A stretch of DNA of 64,000 nt, taken from an uncultured Clostridia bacterium (lineage in GTDB: Bacteria; Bacillota; Clostridia; Lachnospirales; CAG-274). Location of the stretch: contig CANQVZ010000003.1 of NCBI GenBank assembly GCA_947627425.1, positions 1 to 64,000 of the forward strand. The letters run 5' to 3'. Shown in pieces: positions 50,538 to 58,628 of the stretch; position 1 is the first letter of the stretch; each line of letters starts with the position of its first letter. Below the pieces are notes generated by a model, which saw only the letters and a program-made list of their open reading frames with translations, searched no databases and had not been told where the DNA came from. The position numbers and the translations under genes were made by a program.

Positions 50538-51791
50538 ATGAAAAAGGTATTGATAATAGCAAATCAGTTTCCCCCTATGGGAGGCTCCGGAGTGCAGAGG
50601 AGCGTCAAATTTGTGAAGCATCTGCGCTCCTTCGGCTACGAACCCGTGGTATTCACAAGAGAGGTGGGCAATATGCCCCTTAAGGACGAGACCCTCCTCA
50701 AGGATATACCCGACGGCGTTAAAATTTATAGGACAAAGCCCTATGAGCTGCCCGAATTGCGAGGCATATTCAGGCTTTTCGGCAAGGCTCTGGGCAAGCT
50801 CATTATACCCGACACGGCTTATTTCTGGTATAAAAGCTCGCGCAAAAAGGCGCTTGAGGTCATAGACAAGGAGGGAATAGACATTGTCTACACCACCTCC
50901 GCGCCCTACAGCGACCATCTTTTGGGACTTTATATCAAGAAAAAGAGGAAAAAGATAGGCTGGACAGCCGATTTCAGGGACGAATGGACGAACAACCCCT
51001 ATATACTCGACAATCCCTATAATCCCATAAGGACGAGGATAGAAAAGAATATGGAGCATAAGGTCGTCACAAGGGCTGATATGCTCATTACCAATACTCC
51101 CGTTATGCGCGAGAATTTCATAAGGAACAATAACCTAAACGGCGACAACTTCGTGTTCATACCGAACGGCTACGATGCGGAGGACTTTGCGGGCTATGAC
51201 AGCAGCGCAAAGCCCCACAACGACAGGCTCACAATGGTATACACGGGCGCGCTCTACGGCAGGAGAAAGCCAGACACCTTCTTCCAAGCTCTTAAGGAGC
51301 TTAAGGATGAGGGCAATATCGACGGGAGCAAAATAATTGTACGCCTTATAGGAAACTACCACAGGGATAAGCTCCAGGCGCAGATAGACAGCTACGGACT
51401 CAAGGAAAGCTTTGAGATAGTGGGCTATGTTCCGCATGATGTCTGCATAGAGCACCAGATGAACGCCGATGTGCTTGTGCTCATAGAGGGCAGCGGCAGA
51501 GGCGCGGACGCCTTCTACACGGGCAAGATATTTGAGTATATGAATACAAATAGACCCGTGCTTGCCATTTTACCGAAGGGCTGCGCGGCAGACCTTGTGA
51601 AGGAGAGCAAAATAGGCATAACGGCTGATACGGACAGCGTGGAGCAGATAAAGGGCATCATAAAGGAATATTACGACAAATGGTGCGAGGGCACTCTCGA
51701 TTTTAAGCCCGACAGGAGCGTAATAGAGGGCTTTGAGCGCAAAAAGCTCACACAGAGGCTTGCGGAGGTATTCGACAGGCTCGGCAAATAA
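50538..51791 (+). CDS. Glycosyltransferase family 4 (first)
   Basis: A cytosolic, membrane-associated GT-B enzyme that adds a sugar to the lipid-linked unit. The 417 residues start IIANQFPPMGGSGVQRSVKFVKHL, as in GT4 proteins with a glycine-rich acceptor loop. They contain WTADFRDEWTNNPYI and, in the C-terminal domain, MVYTGALYGRRKPDTFFQAL. The conserved E-x7-E is replaced by EGSGRGADAFYTGKIFEYM. The track starts with TTG at 50532; the ATG at 50538 fits AAAAGGT better. Donor and acceptor are unknown. Confidence 0.85.
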   Translation: MKKVLIIANQFPPMGGSGVQRSVKFVKHLRSFGYEPVVFTREVGNMPLKDETLLKDIPDGVKIYRTKPYELPELRGIFRLFGKALGKLIIPDTAYFWYKSSRKKALEVIDKEGIDIVYTTSAPYSDHLLGLYIKKKRKKIGWTADFRDEWTNNPYILDNPYNPIRTRIEKNMEHKVVTRADMLITNTPVMRENFIRNNNLNGDNFVFIPNGYDAEDFAGYDSSAKPHNDRLTMVYTGALYGRRKPDTFFQALKELKDEGNIDGSKIIVRLIGNYHRDKLQAQIDSYGLKESFEIVGYVPHDVCIEHQMNADVLVLIEGSGRGADAFYTGKIFEYMNTNRPVLAILPKGCAADLVKESKIGITADTDSVEQIKGIIKEYYDKWCEGTLDFKPDRSVIEGFERKKLTQRLAEVFDRLGK

Positions 51792-51808
51792 ATCCATACG
51801 GTGATAGC

Positions 51809-52945
51809 ATGAAAATTTTACACTTCATAAGCGGAGGAGATACGGGAGGCGCAAAGACCCATGTCCTCACACTGCTTGATAATTTAAGAAAATTAAATAT
51901 TGATGTAGAGCTTGTCTGCATTATGGAGGGTATATTTACAGAGGAGGCAAGGGAGCTTGGCATCCCCGTCACCGTTATACCGCAGACAAGGCGCTATGAC
52001 CTGTCTGTGAACAAAAAGATATGCGACTATATAAACGGGAGCGGTTGTGATCTGGTGCATTGCCACGGCGCAAGGGCGAACTACATTTCGCTTTTCATAA
52101 TGCACAAGGTAAAGGCGCCCATGATCACCACCCTCCACAGCGATTATAAGCTGGATTTCAAGGATAATTTCAGAAAGCAGATGTTTTACACGCCCATCAA
52201 CTCCTTTGCCCTGAGGCGATTTGACCATATCCTCTGCGTCACGCGCGCTTTCAGGGATATGCTCATACAAAGGGGCTTCAAAAAGGACAGGATAGAGGTC
52301 ATATACAACGGCATAGACTTTTCGGATGAGCTTGAAATACTCGACAAGGAAAGGTTTTACGACAGACTGCACATAGCCTACGATCCAAACAAAAAATATG
52401 TGGGCATTGCCGCAAGGCTCTTTGCCGTAAAGGGCGTGGATGTCTTTCTGAAGGCGGCAAATGTGCTTGCCAAGCGCAGGAAGGATATAGACTTCGTTGT
52501 GCTGGGCGACGGCGAGATGTGGGATGAGTGCAATGCCTATATAGAAGAAAACTCTCTTAAGGGCAGAGTGTATATGGCAGGGCAGATAATGAACAGCGTT
52601 GTGATGAATAGCTTTTACAAGCATATAGATGTCAACACGCTGAGCTCCTATTCCGAGAGCTTTCCCTATGCTCTTCTGGAGGGCGCGAGGATGTCTAAGG
52701 CTACCGTTGCCACTGCTGTGGGCGGTATACCCGAAATGATAGAGGACGGCAAGAGCGGATATCTTGTACCGTCGGGAGATCACAATGCATTTGCCGACAG
52801 GCTCGAAATGCTCTGCGGCAATGACGAATTGAGAATGAAAATGGGCGCTGAGTTCTACAGACGCGCGCGGAACAGCTTTTCCGTGGAGTCTATGGCGAAC
52901 ACCCATATAAATATATATAATAAAATAATAAAGGAGAAAGCATGA
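51809..52945 (+). CDS. Glycosyltransferase family 4 (second)
   Basis: The 378-residue GT-B protein has HFISGGDTGGAKTHVLTLLDNL at the N-terminus, DLVHCHGARANYIS, IEVIYNGIDF, and VGIAARLFAVKGVDVFLKA followed by the E-x7-E region SYSESFPYALLEGARMSK. These are classical GT4 retaining transferase features. It works with the preceding enzyme on the same polymer. The stop codon overlaps the next start as ATGA. No specific sugar can be assigned. Confidence 0.88.
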   Translation: MKILHFISGGDTGGAKTHVLTLLDNLRKLNIDVELVCIMEGIFTEEARELGIPVTVIPQTRRYDLSVNKKICDYINGSGCDLVHCHGARANYISLFIMHKVKAPMITTLHSDYKLDFKDNFRKQMFYTPINSFALRRFDHILCVTRAFRDMLIQRGFKKDRIEVIYNGIDFSDELEILDKERFYDRLHIAYDPNKKYVGIAARLFAVKGVDVFLKAANVLAKRRKDIDFVVLGDGEMWDECNAYIEENSLKGRVYMAGQIMNSVVMNSFYKHIDVNTLSSYSESFPYALLEGARMSKATVATAVGGIPEMIEDGKSGYLVPSGDHNAFADRLEMLCGNDELRMKMGAEFYRRARNSFSVESMANTHINIYNKIIKEKA

Positions 52946-53451
52946 TGAAATTTATAGACGACAAAGGAAAATTATTCGGCAAGGTAAACATTGTGGACAT
53001 CATAGTTGTGCTTGTAATAGTGGCAATAGTGGCTGCCGTTGCGGTGCGCTTCACCTCCGACAAGCTCAATGCAAACGGACTTAATCCCGCAAGCGAGGAT
53101 CAATATTGCTATGTTACGGCTTATTCCAGCCTTCAGGTGCCCGAGGTGGCAGCGTCGCTCAAGGTGGGCGACCACATAGTGGCAGGCGGAAAATACACCG
53201 ACGCCGAGATAGTGGACATAAAGGTAGAGCCTGCGGCATATGTAGGCGTAAATACCGAGGGTAAGGCAGTATACAGCGAGCACCCCTTATGGAAGGATGT
53301 TACCGTTGTTATAAAGGAAAAAATAGACCCCTCAAACATCACCATAAAGGTAGGCGGTCAGGAGGCGAGAGTAGGCTACAGCTACATCGTTAAAACCCAG
53401 ACCGTGGAGGCTAACGCCAAGATAAGGGGCATTGAGTTCAAGCCCGAGTAA
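52942..53451 (+). CDS. DUF4330 single-pass membrane protein
   Basis: The 169 residues begin MMKFIDDKGKLFGKVNIVDIIVVLVIVAIVAAVAVRF: a short cytosolic start and one membrane helix, followed by an outward beta-rich domain with PEVAASLKVGDHIVAGGKYTDAEIVDIK. This is the DUF4330 family, often found in polysaccharide operons of Clostridia and Cyanobacteria, with unknown function. The ATGA overlap with the GT4 gene indicates coupling. A scaffold or secretion-adaptor role is inferred from location only. Confidence 0.85.
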   Translation: MMKFIDDKGKLFGKVNIVDIIVVLVIVAIVAAVAVRFTSDKLNANGLNPASEDQYCYVTAYSSLQVPEVAASLKVGDHIVAGGKYTDAEIVDIKVEPAAYVGVNTEGKAVYSEHPLWKDVTVVIKEKIDPSNITIKVGGQEARVGYSYIVKTQTVEANAKIRGIEFKPE

Positions 53452-53477
53452 TTTCCGTTTTTTTAAGGGAGAAAGCA

Positions 53478-54026
53478 ATGAATATTTCAAAGGTTTTAAA
53501 AGAAAGCTTTTTTGCGGGCATAATTATATATGTGGTAAACGCTTTTTCGCGCGCTTATGATAACAGTGTGCTCAAAAAAGCCGTAAGCGCAGTAAGCGTG
53601 TGCTTTTTGTCGAGCAGGTTTTTTTCTCTGCTTTCGAGATATGCCAACAAAAAGGCATTTTACAGATACAGCCTTATATATAGGCTCATCATGGCTATTG
53701 CCGGTCTTTTTGACAGGCTTTTCGGCTTTATACACAGGCTCGCCGCCTCGTGGCTTGCGGGCAGCGCGGGCGCAGCTAATATCAGAGAGGGACTTAATTC
53801 ATCCTTGAGAGAAAAGCTCTTTGGCTTCGGCGTGCTCTTTATGAGCATACCCGTGGGCAGCATGACGGCTATACTCCTTCTGGGCGGCATATCCAAATCC
53901 ATAATAGCCGCAAGCTGGTGTTCCTTTGCCATAGGTCTTGTGCTCACTCTTTGCGGAGCCTTTGAGGAGGCGCTGAAGCGCTGCTTTTTGGTGAGAGGTA
54001 TAAAGGCATTTTTGGATATACTTTAA
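53478..54026 (+). CDS. Unrecognised membrane protein in the polysaccharide operon
   Basis: The 182-residue protein has no family that I recognise. It has a short amphipathic start (MNISKVLKESFFAGIIIYVVNAFSRAYDNS), a region rich in Arg, Lys and Ser, and two strong hydrophobic hairpins near the C-terminus (LFGFGVLFMSIPVGSMTAILLLGGI; IIAASWCSFAIGLVLTLCGAFEEAL). It sits directly before the O-antigen-ligase-like gene, 24 bases away, so an accessory role to that enzyme is plausible but unsupported. GGGAGAAAGC precedes the start. Confidence 0.75.
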   Translation: MNISKVLKESFFAGIIIYVVNAFSRAYDNSVLKKAVSAVSVCFLSSRFFSLLSRYANKKAFYRYSLIYRLIMAIAGLFDRLFGFIHRLAASWLAGSAGAANIREGLNSSLREKLFGFGVLFMSIPVGSMTAILLLGGISKSIIAASWCSFAIGLVLTLCGAFEEALKRCFLVRGIKAFLDIL

Positions 54027-54050
54027 TAGATTTGATAAGTTGGTGGTTTT

Positions 54051-55415
54051 GTGAGTGACAAAAATATTTTGCTTATAGTTTTCTTGGGTCTTGTGCTGGG
54101 GCTTGGCTGCGGAACATTAGGTCCCGTGGCTGCACTTGCCTTTGTGGGCGCGGTGATAGCGCTTGGTATAGTGCTCTGTCATTATGAGCTCTCGGTCCTT
54201 GTCATAGCGGGCTTCGGCATAGTGGACGCGCTTCTGAGAGCCTTCGGCGGAGGCTTAGGCAGCGTGTGGGACGAGCTTTTCCTCATATTCCTTGTCATGC
54301 TCTGGTTCTACAAGTGGATAAGGGACAGGAACGACGACGGCTTCAAGACATCGCCTATGGACATACCCCTTTTCATATTCATAGGCGCAATGATACTGTG
54401 TCTTATAATAAATTCGCCCGATTTCAAGGTGGCTTTGGAGGGCTTCCGCGCCATAGTGCAGTATATGCTGTGGTACTTCGTTGTCATTCAGCTTCTCAGG
54501 GGCGAAAAGGACGCGAGGACGGTCACGACATTTTTTGTGCTAGTGGTGGGCGTTTTGGCTCTTCACGGCATTTATCAATATATCATAGGCGTTGAGATGC
54601 CCTCGGGCTGGGTGGATCAGAACGAGGCGGGAGTGCGTACAAGGGTCTATTCCATATTTACAAGTCCCAATGTTTTCGGCTCTCTGCTCACATTGGCTGC
54701 GCCTATGGCAATATCCCTTGCGCTCGTTGCCAAAAACGGCAAGGGCAGGCTCCTGTATGCGCTTATAGCGCTCTGCATAACGGCAAGCCTTGTGTTCACA
54801 TCATCAAGAGGCGCATGGATAGGATTCGCAGTGGCTGTGGGTATATATGTGCTCATGAAGGACAAGCGGCTCATCATACCCTGCGTTCTGGGCGCTCTGC
54901 TGGTGTTTGTGGCTGTGCCGAGCGTAGGAAACAGAATAAGCTATATGCTGAGCCCCGAATATATAGAGTCCTCGCTTAAGGGCGGAAGGCTCGTCAGATG
55001 GCTCACGGGCATAGAGATAGTTAAGGACTTCCCCGTCTTTGGCGTTGGTCTCGGACACTTCGGCGGAGCTGTAGCCATGAATAACGAAATGCGTCTTCTC
55101 GTGGACACGCAGACCATAGATACATTCTATATGGACAACTATATGCTCAAAACGGCTGTGGAGTCGGGACTTGTGGGCTTTGCGGCGTTTATGGCGCTCA
55201 TGTATTCAGTTGTGATAAACGGCTTCAGAACAATGAAAATATCCGCCACAAGGCTTTCAAAGGAGCTTTCAACGGGCATAACGGCAGGTCTTTGCGGAGT
55301 GATAACTCACAATTTGGTGGAAAATATATTTGAAGTGCCCATGATGACAAGTCTTTTCTGGATGTTCACGGCAGTTATTATGAGCATATGGTACTATCAG
55401 TATAAGGCGGACTAA
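54051..55415 (+). CDS. O-antigen ligase/polymerase-like membrane protein
   Basis: A 454-residue protein with about 12 transmembrane helices. The Wzy/WaaL-type block RVYSIFTSPNVFGSLLTLAAPMAIS...FTSSRGAWIGFAVAVGIY (central helices) and the large external loop with RLVRWLTGIEIVKDFPVFGVGLGHFG are typical of O-antigen ligase superfamily proteins. It should polymerise the repeat units or transfer the finished polymer to an acceptor. The gene starts with GTG and a GGTGG site. Ligase versus polymerase cannot be told from sequence. Confidence 0.88.
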   Translation: MSDKNILLIVFLGLVLGLGCGTLGPVAALAFVGAVIALGIVLCHYELSVLVIAGFGIVDALLRAFGGGLGSVWDELFLIFLVMLWFYKWIRDRNDDGFKTSPMDIPLFIFIGAMILCLIINSPDFKVALEGFRAIVQYMLWYFVVIQLLRGEKDARTVTTFFVLVVGVLALHGIYQYIIGVEMPSGWVDQNEAGVRTRVYSIFTSPNVFGSLLTLAAPMAISLALVAKNGKGRLLYALIALCITASLVFTSSRGAWIGFAVAVGIYVLMKDKRLIIPCVLGALLVFVAVPSVGNRISYMLSPEYIESSLKGGRLVRWLTGIEIVKDFPVFGVGLGHFGGAVAMNNEMRLLVDTQTIDTFYMDNYMLKTAVESGLVGFAAFMALMYSVVINGFRTMKISATRLSKELSTGITAGLCGVITHNLVENIFEVPMMTSLFWMFTAVIMSIWYYQYKAD

Positions 55416-55449
55416 GCATTTTTTCAGCATAAAAAAGAGGTAGGACAGT

Positions 55450-56586
55450 ATGGTAAATCTGTTGATAGCAGGCTATCACGGCTTTGGGAACTGCGGTGAC
55501 GAGGCTATATTAAAGGCGATGACCTCCAACATAAAGGAGTATGCGCCAGATGTAGAGATCACCGCCCTCAGTCACAAGCCCGAATTTACTAAAACCGAAT
55601 ACGGCATAAGATCTGTTCAGCGTTTCAATGTGTTTCAGGTCATATCCGCCATAAAACGCAGCGATATCATACTGAGCGGCGGCGGAACACTTTTGCAGAA
55701 CAGCACCAGCACGCGCTCGCTCCTCTATTATCTGAGCATCATAAAGCTTGCCAAGCTTTTCAGAAAGAGGGTCATGCTCTATGCCAACGGCATAGGTCCC
55801 GTCACGGGCAGGTTCAATCAAAGCGTAGTGCGCGCTGTCATAAACACCGTGGATGTCATAACCTTGAGGGAAAAGCTCTCCGAGGCGGATCTCAGGAGCC
55901 TTGATGTGAGCAATCCCAATGTTACGGTGACTGCCGACGCCGCCTTCAAGCTGAAGAGTGTGGACAAGCAGAGAGCCGAACAGATACTCAAAAACGAGGG
56001 CTTTATAGAGAGAGGCAAGCCCAGAGTGGGAGTTTCCGTGAGGTCATGGCATAAGGCGAAGTACGGCGACGACTATATTTCAAAGCTTGCCAGAGCCTTT
56101 GACAACATCGCCGATACGGGCAAGGAGATAATTTTCCTGCCCATGCAGTTTCCAAGTGACATTGCCATATCAAAGAGAGTGTCGTCCATGATGAAAAACA
56201 AGTCCTATATACTGCAAAACCGCTACACTCCGGGCGAAATGCTGGGTGTTGTGGGCAGTGTTGACGCAATGGTGAGCATGAGGCTCCACACTCTCATATT
56301 TGCCGCCGTCAAGAACATACCCATGGTAGGCATAATATACGACCCCAAGATAGAATATTATCTCAAGGAGCTGGATATGCCGGAGGGCGGAGATGTGCGC
56401 AAGGAAAAGCTCGACAGCGACAGGATATCGGGCATAACGCTTGATATATTTGAAAATATGGATAAATATAAGTCCTTACTCAAGGCAAAGGCTGACATAA
56501 TGATGGAAAAGGCGGACGAAAACGATGCCCTGCTCATGCAGCAGCTGGACATCATAAGAAAAGAAAAGGAGAGGAAAAGAAAATGA
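55450..56586 (+). CDS. csaB: Polysaccharide pyruvyl transferase CsaB
   Basis: CsaB puts a pyruvate ketal on secondary cell-wall polysaccharide, the ligand for SLH-domain proteins. The 378 residues show NLLIAGYHGFGNCGDEAILKAM, DIILSGGGTLLQNSTSTRSLLYYL, MLYANGIGPV and, in the second half, SMRLHTLIFAAVKNIPMVGIIYDPK. These are the family's conserved blocks. It follows the ligase gene by 34 bases and overlaps the next start as ATGA. Its presence predicts that this organism has SLH proteins bound to the polymer, though none is in this window. Confidence 0.92.
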   Translation: MVNLLIAGYHGFGNCGDEAILKAMTSNIKEYAPDVEITALSHKPEFTKTEYGIRSVQRFNVFQVISAIKRSDIILSGGGTLLQNSTSTRSLLYYLSIIKLAKLFRKRVMLYANGIGPVTGRFNQSVVRAVINTVDVITLREKLSEADLRSLDVSNPNVTVTADAAFKLKSVDKQRAEQILKNEGFIERGKPRVGVSVRSWHKAKYGDDYISKLARAFDNIADTGKEIIFLPMQFPSDIAISKRVSSMMKNKSYILQNRYTPGEMLGVVGSVDAMVSMRLHTLIFAAVKNIPMVGIIYDPKIEYYLKELDMPEGGDVRKEKLDSDRISGITLDIFENMDKYKSLLKAKADIMMEKADENDALLMQQLDIIRKEKERKRK

Positions 56587-57029
56587 AAAGATGGTTAGTA
56601 GGGTTTTTAAGCGTGATAGCAAGCGTAACAATGGTGATGGGCAGCGTGTATGCCGCAGACGCAGGCTCCGAGGCAGACCCGCTTGTGTCAAAGAGCTATG
56701 TTGACGACAAGATAGAGCAGGTGCTCGCAAAGATAGGTCAGGGCTCGGGCGGCACGGCTGCGGGCGCAGCCTTCACTCCCGTCAATGTTGCCGTGGGCAA
56801 GACCATAATAGGCGGAGAAGGCACCGAGATAATATTGAGAGCAGGCAAGGCGGGCGTTGTTGTGAGCGGCAGCGAGGGCATATCCGATGTCACAACGGGT
56901 CAGACTCTCTACAACGGACACAGCGCCGCGCTCAATCATCTCAACATAATATCCAGAGCCGACGGCAGAGGCTTTAAGGTGACCGAAGCGGCATGGTTCC
57001 TTGTAAAGGGCAGCTACACCGTTAAGTAA
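56583..57029 (+). CDS. Small secreted protein between csaB and tagA
   Basis: The 148-residue precursor has a signal peptide (FLSVIASVTMVMGSVYA) and begins mature with DAGSEADPLVSKSYVDDKIEQVLAKIG, a short helical region. It then has a Gly/Ala linker and a compact beta domain: VAVGKTIIGGEGTEIILRAGKAGVVVSG, ISDVTTGQTLYNG, and a C-terminal AAWFLVKGSYTV. I have seen similar unnamed Clostridia proteins with DPLV-KSYVD and GTEIILRSG. The ATGA overlap with csaB indicates that it belongs to the same wall-polymer pathway. Function is unknown. Confidence 0.75.
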   Translation: MKRWLVGFLSVIASVTMVMGSVYAADAGSEADPLVSKSYVDDKIEQVLAKIGQGSGGTAAGAAFTPVNVAVGKTIIGGEGTEIILRAGKAGVVVSGSEGISDVTTGQTLYNGHSAALNHLNIISRADGRGFKVTEAAWFLVKGSYTVK

Positions 57030-57048
57030 AAATAAGACGAGGTATTTT

Positions 57049-57780
57049 ATGAGTATATGCAGAATTCTGGGAGTACCCTTTTCAAACATAAGCCCCGATG
57101 AGGCGATAGACAAGGTGATATCCTGTCTTGACGGCAGGGGCAAGTCCATGATATTCACTCCCAATCCCGAAATGGTGATGGAAGCCAGAAAAAACAAGGA
57201 ATTTATGGAGATCCTCAACTCGAGCACAATGAATGTGCCCGACGGCATAGGCATAGTTTATGCCTCAAGGCTCACCTCCTCGCCCATAAAGGAGAGGGTA
57301 GCGGGCTACGATATGCTTTTGGGCGTATTCGAGCGCATAAAGGACACAGACAAGACCGTTTATTTCTTCGGCTCTGCTCCCGGCATTGCCGACAGAGCCA
57401 AAAAAGCCATAGAGGAGCGTTTCGAGGGCATAAAAATAGTGGGCACGGCAAACGGATATTTTGACGCCGAGAGGGAAAAGGAAATAATTGCGGAAATAAA
57501 TTCCCTCAAGCCCGACCTTTTGCTTGTGGGTATAGGCTTTCCCAAGCAGGAAAAATGGATATATAACAACATCAAAAGGCTGAATGTAAGAGTTGCCGTA
57601 GGCGTGGGCGGAAGTTTTGATGGCTGGTGCGGAAATGTGCCGAGAGCGCCGAAATTTTTCATAAAGCACAATATGGAGTGGTTCTATAGGCTCATCAAGC
57701 AGCCCTCCAGAATAGGGCGTATGATGCAGCTGCCCCTCTTTATGCTCGTTGTTATACGCAGCAGGATATTCGGCAGATAA
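57049..57780 (+). CDS. tagA: WecG/TagA/CpsF family glycosyltransferase
   Basis: A 243-residue GT26 enzyme that adds N-acetylmannosamine (or ManNAcA) to undecaprenyl-PP-GlcNAc, an early step for wall polymers. The conserved pieces are TPNPEMVMEARKN, NVPDGIGIVYASRL, ERVAGYDML, FFGSAPGIADRA, LLVGIGFPKQEKWI and VGVGGSFDGWCGNVPRAPKFF. Its substrate fits the WecC gene upstream. GAGG lies 7 bases before the start. It is the last gene of the operon, followed by a terminator. Confidence 0.93.
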   Translation: MSICRILGVPFSNISPDEAIDKVISCLDGRGKSMIFTPNPEMVMEARKNKEFMEILNSSTMNVPDGIGIVYASRLTSSPIKERVAGYDMLLGVFERIKDTDKTVYFFGSAPGIADRAKKAIEERFEGIKIVGTANGYFDAEREKEIIAEINSLKPDLLLVGIGFPKQEKWIYNNIKRLNVRVAVGVGGSFDGWCGNVPRAPKFFIKHNMEWFYRLIKQPSRIGRMMQLPLFMLVVIRSRIFGR

Positions 57781-57811
57781 AACGAGAGCCTTTGATATTG
57801 AAAATAAATCA

Positions 57812-57842
57812 AAAAAAACAGGACGACATCGTCCTGTTTTTT
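57812..57842. terminator. Bidirectional terminator after the polysaccharide operon
   Basis: AAAAAAACAGGACGA-cat-CGTCCTGTTTTTT is a near-perfect stem with A and T tails between convergent genes. Confidence 0.85.
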
Positions 57843-57846
57843 GTAG

Positions 57847-58611
57847 TTATTTTATACCGTATATCCTGCGGTACACATTTTTTCTTTTATCCTCAAGCAC
57901 GGGGAATTTTTCCCTATATTTTTTTACATCGTTTTCTAAATCTACGGTCATTGCGCCCTCTTTATTCCCTGCCGAAGCGAGTATATTTCCGTCGGGGTCA
58001 ATGAGAGCGCTGCCGCCCTCATATCGTATGCCCCCTATATCGCCCGTACAGTTTATGCCCATCACATAGCATCTGTTTTCTATTGCCCGCGCCTTCAGAA
58101 GCGTGCTCCAGTGCGCCTGCCTTGCCTCGGGCCAGTTGGCAGGCAATATTATTATATCCGCCTCGTATGCCCTGAAAATTTCGGGGAAGCGGAGGTCATA
58201 GCATATGGCAGGCAGAAATTTAAAGCCCATAAATTCAAAGGGCGAAAGCTTATCTCCGCCCTTGAAATATTTATTCTCCCCGCCGTAGCTGAAGGGGTGT
58301 ATCTTTACATAGTCCGAAAGCACCTCGCCGCCGTCTGTTACGGTGTAGTGATTTTCAGCCTTTTCTCCGTCCTTGAATACCCAACCGAAGCCCACGGCTT
58401 TGCCGTATTTCTTGGAAAGCGTGTTCATTTTGTGCAGGGTATATCCGTCGTTTTCGCCCGTAAGCTCGGTGTTCATGGAAAAGCCCGTAAAGCTCATCTC
58501 GGGAAACAGCAGTATATCCGCAGAGCTTTCGGCGATGAGCCTCTCGGCATTTGAAATATTTTCGCTTTTGTTTTCCCACACAATTTTTGTCTGGCAGATA
58601 TCAACGCGCAT
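57847..58611 (-). CDS. Nitrilase-superfamily carbon-nitrogen hydrolase (omega-amidase type)
   Basis: The 254-residue cytosolic hydrolase has the Glu-Lys-Cys triad: FPEMSFTGF (E38), VKIHPFSYGGE with the lysine of DYVKIHP, and the nucleophile in AICYDLRFPEIFRA (about C137). The YGGENKYFKGG and ANWPEARQAHWSTLLKARAIEN segments point to the omega-amidase/YafV branch, which hydrolyses alpha-keto acid amides such as 2-oxoglutaramate. The gene follows the GH13 gene by 17 bases and probably shares its transcript, though the functions look unrelated. Confidence 0.88.
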   Translation of the reverse strand: MRVDICQTKIVWENKSENISNAERLIAESSADILLFPEMSFTGFSMNTELTGENDGYTLHKMNTLSKKYGKAVGFGWVFKDGEKAENHYTVTDGGEVLSDYVKIHPFSYGGENKYFKGGDKLSPFEFMGFKFLPAICYDLRFPEIFRAYEADIIILPANWPEARQAHWSTLLKARAIENRCYVMGINCTGDIGGIRYEGGSALIDPDGNILASAGNKEGAMTVDLENDVKKYREKFPVLEDKRKNVYRRIYGIK

Positions 58612-58628
58612 AGCGCCACTTCCTTAAT

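Noticed and set aside
49320-51059. 579-residue minus-strand ORF
   Set aside because: It is a mirror frame of wecC and the first GT4 gene, both of which have full family motifs.
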